DNA of 11,295 nt, taken from the NCBI GenBank assembly GCA_030045215.1, contig JASIBJ010000794.1, positions 1 to 11,295 of the forward strand. The letters run 5' to 3'. The stretch comes from Streptosporangiaceae bacterium (GTDB lineage Bacteria > Actinomycetota > Actinomycetes > Streptosporangiales > Streptosporangiaceae). Shown piece after piece: positions 6,582 through 11,295 of this stretch. The stretch's first letter is position 1. Every line of letters starts with the position of its first letter. The translations under genes and the position numbers were made by a program. The notes under the pieces are model-generated. The model was not told where the DNA came from and did not search any database. It worked only from the letters and a program-made list of their open reading frames with translations.

Positions 6582-6587
6582 AAGGAG
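6582..6587 (+). promoter_or_regulatory. Ribosome binding site that fixes the pspA start
   Basis: AAGGAG lies 10 nt before ATG 6598. This favours that start over the in-frame GTG at 6550, whose extra 16 residues fall outside the PspA family pattern beginning MSLFQRAHDIV. Confidence 0.6.
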
Positions 6588-6597
6588 CAGTTCTGAA

Positions 6598-7329
6598 ATG
6601 TCTCTTTTCCAGCGCGCCCACGACATCGTCGCCGCCAAGGCCAACAAGGCACTCGACTCCGCCGAGAAGCCCGACGAGATGCTCGACCTGTCGTACGAGC
6701 AGATGCTCGACCAGATCACCAAGGTCCGGCAGGCGCTGGTGAGCATCGCCGCCTCGCGCAAGCAGATTGAACTGCAGGAGCAGCAGCTGCAGCACTCGGT
6801 CGACCACCTGAACGACCAGGCTAAGGCCGCGCTCGCCCAGGGCAAGGAAGACCTGGCCAGGGAGGCCCTGTCGCGCAAGGCCGCCGCACAGCAGCAGATC
6901 GACGGGATGGAGCCGCAGCACCAGGAACTGACCGAGCAGGAGCAGAAGCTCGAGCAGACGCTGAGCGCGCTGCAGCAGCGGGTCAATAACTTCCGCAGCC
7001 AGAAGGAAGTCCTCAAGGCCCAGTACACCGCCGCGCAGGCGATGACATCGGTTAACGAGAGCGCCGCCGGCATCTCGGGCACGTTCGGCGACGCGGGAGC
7101 CGAGATCCAGCGAGCCCAGGACAAGATCGCGAACATGCAGGCCAGGGCCGGCGCTATGGACGAACTGCTGCAGTCCGGCGTGCTGGAGGACGTCGGCGGC
7201 GACACCGACGACATCCAGAAGGAACTGGACGACGCCAGCCAGGCGGGCGAGGTGGACAAGGAACTGGCCACACTCAAGGCGCAGATCGCCAGCGCACCGG
7301 AGGCGCCCCAGCTCCCGGCCGGCAGCTAG
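6598..7329 (+). CDS. pspA: PspA/IM30 (ESCRT-III-like) membrane-stress protein
   Basis: This 243-residue protein of the PspA/IM30 family is a peripheral membrane protein that oligomerises on the inner leaflet and maintains envelope integrity under stress. The amphipathic N-terminal helix (MSLFQRAHDIVAAKANKALD, 1-20) is followed by the conserved MLDLSYEQMLDQI region (28-40). A long coiled coil rich in Gln, Glu, Lys and Ala covers about 40-150 and includes FRSQKEVLKAQYTAAQA (132-148). A helix with RAQDKIANMQARAGAMDEL follows (172-190). The acidic then Pro/Ala tail (200-243) makes it slightly longer than E. coli PspA, as in actinobacterial homologues. No pspB, pspC or pspF is adjacent. The stop overlaps that of the convergent PH-like gene, and pyrH is divergent upstream. 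Confidence 0.92.
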   Translation: MSLFQRAHDIVAAKANKALDSAEKPDEMLDLSYEQMLDQITKVRQALVSIAASRKQIELQEQQLQHSVDHLNDQAKAALAQGKEDLAREALSRKAAAQQQIDGMEPQHQELTEQEQKLEQTLSALQQRVNNFRSQKEVLKAQYTAAQAMTSVNESAAGISGTFGDAGAEIQRAQDKIANMQARAGAMDELLQSGVLEDVGGDTDDIQKELDDASQAGEVDKELATLKAQIASAPEAPQLPAGS

Positions 7330-7826
7330 CCGGGATCAACCGCCGGGCCCGCGGCCTCCGCGGCGGTCCGGGCGAGGTTCTCCCCGGCGAGTTCGGCCCA
7401 GGCCGTCAGCTCGGCGGCGATCTGCGTCAGCCTGGCCGTCGACGGCAGCAGCATCCAAGGCGTCCGGAGGGCGTAGACGTCGATGGGGATGGTTCGTTCA
7501 CGCGTCACGACCCGGACGGTCCGGGCGCGGTGGCCGCGGGCGCTGAGCGGGCCGACGTCGAAACCGACGACCTGTGAGACCGGAACTCGCCGCGTGCAGA
7601 AGTAGTTGCATATGACCAGCCCGTCGGCGCCGCCGCGGAAGGACAGCCAGGCGACGCGGTATACGCCCGCGGCCGCCAGGAGGACGGGGATGGCCGCGCC
7701 GAAGTCGTCGTTCGCCGGGCCGGAGAGCGTGACCGGGATGATGAGTCCGGCTATGAAGAGCACGGGCCAGGCCATCGCCCACCTCGGAGGACCGACCGAT
7801 ATCGTCCTCATGCCCCATATCACCAC
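7326..7826 (-). CDS. Membrane protein with bacterial PH-like domain
   Basis: This 166-residue protein has two likely TM helices near residues 17-35 and 43-62. A compact beta-rich domain follows (about 66-120; DGLVICNYFCTRRVPVSQVVGFDVG then RTVRVVTRERTIPIDVYAL) and matches the pattern of bacterial PH domains (bPH_6 type): a glycine-led first strand, an N-x(2)-x-T-R-R-V-P turn, and alternating strands. A C-terminal Ala-rich helix (130-160) ends it. Function in this family is largely unknown; membrane association is the safe statement. The start is uncertain: GTG 7826 and ATG 7811 (161 residues) are both possible and neither has a strong ribosome site. Its TAG stop and the pspA TAG stop lie in one CTAG, so the two genes overlap tail to tail by 4 bp. 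Confidence 0.75.
   Translation of the reverse strand: MVIWGMRTISVGPPRWAMAWPVLFIAGLIIPVTLSGPANDDFGAAIPVLLAAAGVYRVAWLSFRGGADGLVICNYFCTRRVPVSQVVGFDVGPLSARGHRARTVRVVTRERTIPIDVYALRTPWMLLPSTARLTQIAAELTAWAELAGENLARTAAEAAGPAVDPG
7339..7367 (+). terminator. GC-rich hairpin downstream of pspA
   Basis: ACCGCC (7339-7344) pairs with GGCGGT (7362-7367). After a 6-nt bulge, GCGG (7351-7354) pairs with CCGC (7358-7361) around a CCT loop, giving 10 bp in all. It begins 10 nt after the pspA stop and lies inside the 3' end of the convergent gene. There is no T-tract, as is common in high-GC genomes. Confidence 0.38.
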
Positions 7827-7851
7827 AGGCCTGGCCCCTGCTGCCGGGGCT

Positions 7852-7879
7852 TTGCCCGATCGGGTCTGCTCGCTATCGT
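7852..7879 (+). promoter_or_regulatory. Possible MFS-gene promoter with palindromic operator
   Basis: TTGCCC (7852-7857) and TATCGT (7874-7879) are 16 nt apart and face the MFS gene. A perfect 10-bp palindrome CCCGATCGGG (7855-7864) overlaps the -35 and spacer, where a repressor could compete with polymerase. Further down, TTTGAC is repeated in tandem (7896-7907). The -35 is imperfect, so this is tentative. Confidence 0.27.
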
Positions 7880-7983
7880 CGCCTCATGGGTTTCCTTTGA
7901 CTTTGACCTGAGCTAGCGGCTCGTGCTCCGCCGTTCTCGCCCGGATCCTCCAGAAGGCCCGGGCGACGAACAAAGGACGAAGC

Positions 7984-9189
7984 ATGAATGCCGCACGACT
8001 GAGATCCGGCCCGGCCCTTGCCGGGCTGCTGGCCGCGTTGGCCGTCGAGTTCGCGGACGAACTCGTCGACGGCACGAAGAGCGCGGCGATGCCGCTGATC
8101 CGGCACGATCTGTTGCTCACTTATGTCCAGGTCGGGCTGCTGGCCGCGGTGCCGCTGGTGCTGGGCAGCCTGATCGAGCTGCCGGTCGGCGTGCTGAGCG
8201 GCACCGGCCGGCGCCGCCGCCGGGTCGTTCTCGCAGGCGGGCTGGTGTTCGTGGCTGCCGTGTTCGGCGTCGCGCTGGCCCACTCTTTCCTCGTGCTGCT
8301 CGCCGCTCTGGTCGTGTTCTTCCCCGCCTCCGGAGCGTTCGTCAGCCTGACTCAGTCGGCGCTGCTGGACGCCGATCCGCTGCGCCGACCCCAGCTGATG
8401 GCCAGGTGGACGCTGGCGGGCTCGGTCGGTGACGTCTCCGGCCCCCTTCTCGTCGCGGCCGTGCTCGCCATCGGCGGCAGCTGGCGGCTTGCGTTCGCGC
8501 TGGTCGGCGCCGCGGGCGCGGTCAGTTGGCTCGCCGTGGCCGGGGCCAGCCCAGCTACCGAGGCGACGGACGAATCCGACGGCACGCAGGACTCCTGGCC
8601 GGGCCTGCGCGCGGCGCTTCAGATCAGCCTTCAAACGGGCGCGTTCCGCTGGCTGACCCTGCTTGAGATCTCGGACCTCCTGCTCGACGTGTTCACCGCG
8701 TTCCTGGCTCTGTACCTGGTCGCGGCCGTGCACGTCTCGCCGGCCATCGCCGCCCTGGGCGTCGCGGTACGGCTTGGGGCTGGGCTAGCCGGGGATGTGC
8801 TGCTGATCGGCATGCTCGAGCGATTCAGCGCGCTGCGGGTGCTGCGGGTCAGCGTGCTGGCTACCGGCCTGCTATTTCCCGCGTTCCTGCTGGCGCCCGG
8901 CTTGTGGCTGAAGCTGGTGGCGCTGGCCGCGGTGAGCATCGCGACCGCGCCCTGGTACCCGGTGCTCAAGGCAGAGTTGTTCGCGAGCCTGCCTGGCCGC
9001 AGCGGCCTGGCGGTCTCATTGGGCAGCGCGTCCGGCCTGGTCGGCGGACTCGGACCGCTTGCCGTCGGCCTGCTGGCGCAGCATTTCGGCCTGACCTGGG
9101 CGCTGGCCTCGCTCGCCGGGGTGCCGGTGGCGCTGCTGGCCGCGCCGGCCCGTCGCCGGCCGAGCGGCGACCAGGGCGGGCTCGACTAG
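7984..9189 (+). CDS. Major facilitator superfamily (MFS) transporter
   Basis: This 401-residue integral membrane protein has about 12 predicted TM helices in two six-helix halves. The halves are separated by a charged cytoplasmic loop at about 190-208 ([13 protein letters not shown]). The loop between TM2 and TM3 carries GTGRRRRRV (73-81), the position of the basic MFS motif A, although the canonical GxLaDrxGrR is not well kept. Unusually acidic residues sit in or beside TM1 ([10 protein letters not shown], 21-30), which may matter for proton or cation coupling. The start ATG has AAAGGA (7972-7977) 6 nt upstream. Substrate cannot be assigned; drug or metabolite efflux are the common roles. 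Its stop is 11 nt before the gltX start, so the two are probably co-transcribed in part. Confidence 0.85.
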   Translation: MNAARLRSGPALAGLLAALAVEFADELVDGTKSAAMPLIRHDLLLTYVQVGLLAAVPLVLGSLIELPVGVLSGTGRRRRRVVLAGGLVFVAAVFGVALAHSFLVLLAALVVFFPASGAFVSLTQSALLDADPLRRPQLMARWTLAGSVGDVSGPLLVAAVLAIGGSWRLAFALVGAAGAVSWLAVAGASPATEATDESDGTQDSWPGLRAALQISLQTGAFRWLTLLEISDLLLDVFTAFLALYLVAAVHVSPAIAALGVAVRLGAGLAGDVLLIGMLERFSALRVLRVSVLATGLLFPAFLLAPGLWLKLVALAAVSIATAPWYPVLKAELFASLPGRSGLAVSLGSASGLVGGLGPLAVGLLAQHFGLTWALASLAGVPVALLAAPARRRPSGDQGGLD

Positions 9190-9192
9190 ACT
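9187..9192 (+). promoter_or_regulatory. -10 box suggesting a leaderless gltX transcript
   Basis: TAGACT fits TAnnnT and includes the stop codon of the MFS gene. It ends 8 nt before the gltX GTG, so transcription starting 7-9 nt downstream would begin at or next to the start codon. No Shine-Dalgarno precedes that GTG. No -35 is evident, as is frequent for actinobacterial promoters. Confidence 0.42.
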
Positions 9193-9200
9193 CACGTGCC

Positions 9201-10613
9201 GTGACTAGCTGGGGACCCGACGTCCGGGTGCGGTTCGCGCCATCGCCCACCGGATACTTCCACGTCGGCGGTGCGCGGTCGGTCTTGTTCAATTGGGCAG
9301 TCGCGCTGCAGACCGGCGGCACGCTGGTGCTGCGGATCGAGGACACCGACGCCGCGCGGAACCGGCCGGAGTGGACCGACGGCATCATCAGCGCGCTGGC
9401 CTGGCTCGGCATCGACCGCAGCCAGTATGAGGGCCCGTTCTTCCAGTCCCACAACCAGGCCCTGCACACCGAGGCCGCGGAGCGGCTCTACAAGCAGGGT
9501 CAGGCGTACTACTGCGACTGCACCCGCGAGGACGTGATCGCCAGAACCGGGGACCAGCACCGCGGCTATGACGGCTTCTGCCGGGATCTCGGCCTTGAGC
9601 CGGGCGAGGGGCGGGCGCTGCGGTTCCGGACGCCCGACGAAGGTGCGACCGTCGTCGATGATCTGGTCCGCGGCAGGACCGTGTTCGAGAACTCTTCGAT
9701 CGAGGACTTCGTACTCGCGCGCAGCGACGGCTCGATCCTGTTCCTGCTTGGCAACGTCGTCGACGACCTGGATCAGCGCATCACGCACGTCCTGCGCAGC
9801 GAGGAGCACCTATCGAACGCGCCCAAGCAGCAGTTGCTGTTCGAGGCGCTCGGGCATGAGCCACCCGCCTGGGGGCACTTGCCGATCGTGGTCAACGAGA
9901 AGCGGCAGAAGCTATCGAAGCGGCGGGACCAGGTCGCGCTTGAGGACTTCAGGGACGAGGGCTACCTGGCCGCAGCGATGCGGAACTACCTGATGCTGCT
10001 CGGCTGGGGTCCGAGAGGCGACCGGGAGATCATGCCGTTCGGTGAGATGGTGGCTCAGTTCCGGATCGAGGACGTGAACCCGGCCCCGGCCTTCTTCGAC
10101 GTCAAGAAGCTGCGCGCGTTCAACGGCGAGTACATCAGGGCACTGAGCGAGGCCGAGTTCATCAACGCGTGCCAGCCGTGGCTCGCGCCGGAGCGGGTGC
10201 CGTGGCCGGCCGACCGGTTTGACCCGGCCGTGTTTGCCCGGCTGGCGCCGCTCGCTCAGACCAGGATCACGCTGCTCCCCGAGGTCGTGGCGATGGTGGA
10301 CTTCGCGTTCCTGCCCGAGCCGGTCATGGACGAAGCCTCGTGGACAAAAGCGATGAAGGAGCCGGCCGTCGGCTTGCTGGCGGCGGCCCTGGGCAGCTAT
10401 GCCGACGTGTCGTGGCAGGCCGAGGACCTGCGCATCCGTCTCGAGCAGATCGCCGCGTCGTTCGACTTGTCGCTGGGCAAGGCACAGGCGCCGATCCGGG
10501 TGGCGGTGACGGGGCGCACGGTCGGGCTTCCGCTGTTCGAGTCGCTCGAGGTACTCGGGCGGGCCGAGACGTTGCGCCGGATCGAAGCGGCTCTCGCCCG
10601 GCTCGCAGGATAA
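9201..10613 (+). CDS. gltX: Glutamate-tRNA ligase (glutamyl-tRNA synthetase)
   Basis: This 470-residue class I synthetase activates glutamate with ATP and charges tRNA-Glu; in genomes with GatCAB it often also charges tRNA-Gln. The HIGH-type motif is in [16 protein letters not shown] (11-26), with RIEDTD at 45-50. A zinc-site-like C-x-C pair is at 105/107, with Tyr123 and Cys127 in GYDGFC. The KMSKS-type motif is QKLSKRRD (236-243). The anticodon-binding helical part runs from about 310, with [18 protein letters not shown] at 425-442. The GTG at 9201 is chosen because family similarity starts at [11 protein letters not shown]; the frame continues upstream only as an overlap with the MFS gene. 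The N-terminal and middle parts resemble a GluRS clade unlike that of Streptomyces, while the C-terminal part reads Streptomyces-like, so a second copy elsewhere is possible. Confidence 0.94.
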   Translation: MTSWGPDVRVRFAPSPTGYFHVGGARSVLFNWAVALQTGGTLVLRIEDTDAARNRPEWTDGIISALAWLGIDRSQYEGPFFQSHNQALHTEAAERLYKQGQAYYCDCTREDVIARTGDQHRGYDGFCRDLGLEPGEGRALRFRTPDEGATVVDDLVRGRTVFENSSIEDFVLARSDGSILFLLGNVVDDLDQRITHVLRSEEHLSNAPKQQLLFEALGHEPPAWGHLPIVVNEKRQKLSKRRDQVALEDFRDEGYLAAAMRNYLMLLGWGPRGDREIMPFGEMVAQFRIEDVNPAPAFFDVKKLRAFNGEYIRALSEAEFINACQPWLAPERVPWPADRFDPAVFARLAPLAQTRITLLPEVVAMVDFAFLPEPVMDEASWTKAMKEPAVGLLAAALGSYADVSWQAEDLRIRLEQIAASFDLSLGKAQAPIRVAVTGRTVGLPLFESLEVLGRAETLRRIEAALARLAG

Positions 10614-10645
10614 GTCTGGCGACCGCCCGCTCGCTGGCTTCAGCC

Positions 10646-10670
10646 GGTCAGGCTCGGCTTCGGCCTGGCC
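10646..10670 (+). terminator. First of two tandem hairpins after gltX
   Basis: GGTCAGGC (10646-10653) pairs with GCCTGGCC (10663-10670): 8 bp including one G-T pair, around a 9-nt loop. It starts 33 nt after the gltX stop and is followed 15 nt later by a stronger hairpin. Confidence 0.4.
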
Positions 10671-10685
10671 AGCACGACAGGCAGG

Positions 10686-10707
10686 CCGGCCCGCGTTGGC
10701 GGGCCGG
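10686..10707 (+). terminator. Strong GC hairpin terminator after gltX
   Basis: CCGGCCCGC (10686-10694) and GCGGGCCGG (10699-10707) form a perfect 9-bp stem with a GTTG tetraloop, the most stable simple hairpin I found in the window. There is no T-tract. With the preceding hairpin it separates gltX from the aldolase gene. Confidence 0.55.
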
Positions 10708-10715
10708 TGCAGGCC

Positions 10716-10721
10716 TATGCT
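10716..10721 (+). promoter_or_regulatory. Possible -10 box of the aldolase gene
   Basis: TATGCT lies 12 nt before the GTG start, predicting a start of transcription near 10727-10729 and a leader of only 5-7 nt. No Shine-Dalgarno and no clear -35 are present. The nearest TTGGCG is only 14 nt upstream. Confidence 0.27.
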
Positions 10722-10733
10722 TGGCTGTTCCTC

Positions 10734-11295
10734 GTGACGAATACCCCTTTTGCGGACCGCGTCCGCGCTGGTGAGACCGTATACGGCGGATGGCTGGGGA
10801 TCGCCGGGCCCATGACTGCCCGGATCGTGGCGTCGGCCGGCCTCGATTACGTCGTCGTCGACCTGCAGCACGGCCAGGCCACCGAGCACGACCTGCCGGG
10901 CATGACGGAGGCCATCAAGCTGGCAGGCGCCGCGCCGCTCGGGCGGGTACGGTACGCGCACCCGGCTGACATCGGGCGCGCGCTTGACCTCGGCTGCGAA
11001 GGGGTGATCGTTCCCAACGTGGAGTCGGCCGACCAGGCCCGCGATGTAGTTGGAGCGACCCGGTACCCGCCGGAGGGCTATCGCTCGGCCGGCGGTGTCA
11101 TCCCGCAGTCACCGCGGCCGCTGTGCGTCGTGATGGTCGAGTCGAGCCACGCCATGACCGACCTGCCGGCCACGCTGCGGCTGCCCGGCATCGACGGGAT
11201 CTACGTTGGCCCCAGGGATCTCTCGTATTCGCTCGGCTGCCCGCTCGATCCGCACGATCCGGTGTTCCGTGCTGCTCTCGAGCGCGTCTGGACCG
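10734..11295 (+). CDS. HpcH/HpaI-family class II aldolase, 3' truncated by window end
   Basis: 187 residues are visible from GTG 10734; a full family member has about 250. These metal-dependent aldolases cleave or form 4-hydroxy-2-oxo acids, giving pyruvate plus an aldehyde, in aromatic or sugar-acid breakdown. Family motifs are in order: GLDYVVVDLQHG (36-47, with His46), GRVRY (70-74, with the likely catalytic Arg71), and LDLGCEGVIVPNVESADQAR (84-103). RYPPEGYRSAG follows at 110-120, then the metal ligand Glu136 in VMVESSHAM and Asp162 in IYVGPRDLSYSLG. The exact substrate is not readable from sequence, and citrate-lyase-type relatives exist, but the RYPPEGxR segment favours HpaI-like aldolases. 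The ribosome site is absent or very weak, so the start rests on family alignment and the near-leaderless arrangement. Confidence 0.88.
   Translation, partial: MTNTPFADRVRAGETVYGGWLGIAGPMTARIVASAGLDYVVVDLQHGQATEHDLPGMTEAIKLAGAAPLGRVRYAHPADIGRALDLGCEGVIVPNVESADQARDVVGATRYPPEGYRSAGGVIPQSPRPLCVVMVESSHAMTDLPATLRLPGIDGIYVGPRDLSYSLGCPLDPHDPVFRAALERVWT

Noticed and set aside
6550..6597. Upstream GTG start for pspA
   Set aside because: ATG 6598 has AAGGAG at 10 nt and starts exactly at the family-typical MSLFQRA sequence.
7873..8733. 286-codon minus-strand frame over the MFS gene
   Set aside because: The translation is rich in Gln, Arg, Glu and His with no recognisable domain. It is antisense to a clear multi-TM protein.
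8904..9200. N-terminal extension of the gltX frame
   Set aside because: It is simply the gltX frame remaining open through the MFS coding region. GluRS similarity begins at about residue 8 after GTG 9201.
10614..10733. tRNA-Glu or tRNA-Gln gene after gltX, as I recall for some actinomycetes
   Set aside because: No T-loop GGTTCGA-type sequence or cloverleaf can be traced. The region is explained by two hairpins.
9912..10961. 349-codon minus-strand frame spanning the gltX end, the terminators and the aldolase start
   Set aside because: It crosses three well-supported features and has shadow composition.

Overview
The window is chromosomal DNA from a high-GC, densely coding bacterium. GTG starts, G/C-ending codons, -10 boxes of the TAnnnT type, apparently leaderless genes, and a glutamyl-tRNA synthetase C-terminus that reads much like the Streptomyces enzyme all point to an actinomycete-like actinobacterium. 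I cannot place it below class level from sequence alone. No transposase, integrase, tRNA, rRNA, CRISPR array or phage gene is visible.

Layout. (1) Positions 1-1205, + strand: the 3' part of a BNR/Asp-box beta-propeller gene, overlapping by a GTGA junction with a small MoaD/ThiS-like ubiquitin-fold gene that ends in Gly-Gly. (2) Positions 1206-1865: a gap with a good sigma70-type promoter, a probable 67-residue small ORF, a long imperfect stem-loop, and the promoter of the next operon. (3) Positions 1866-5606, + strand: a tightly overlapping family-5 (oligopeptide/dipeptide type) ABC importer operon made of a lipoprotein and two permeases, with no ATPase gene. (4) Positions 5628-6344, - strand: a UMP kinase (PyrH family), convergent with the transporter and outside the usual rpsB-tsf-pyrH-frr cluster, so possibly a second copy. 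(5) Positions 6598-7329, + strand: a PspA/IM30 coiled-coil membrane-stress protein, divergent from pyrH across a TTGAC-rich control region. Its stop codon shares a palindromic CTAG with that of a convergent two-TM, PH-domain-like gene (7326-7826). (6) Positions 7984-10613, + strand: an MFS transporter followed after 11 nt by gltX, whose own -10 box suggests a leaderless transcript. Two tandem hairpins follow gltX. (7) Positions 10734-11295, + strand: the 5' part of an HpcH/HpaI-family class II aldolase gene, cut by the window end.

Functional reading. These are mostly small independent units: peptide uptake, pyrimidine nucleotide supply, envelope stress, efflux or transport, Glu-tRNA charging, and an aldolase. 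The least explained unit is the beta-propeller/MoaD-like pair at the left edge. A Gly-Gly-tailed ubiquitin-fold protein is translationally coupled to a propeller protein with no molybdopterin or thiamine gene in sight. Two housekeeping enzymes, PyrH and GltX, look like divergent or second-type versions, which is the other theme worth checking.
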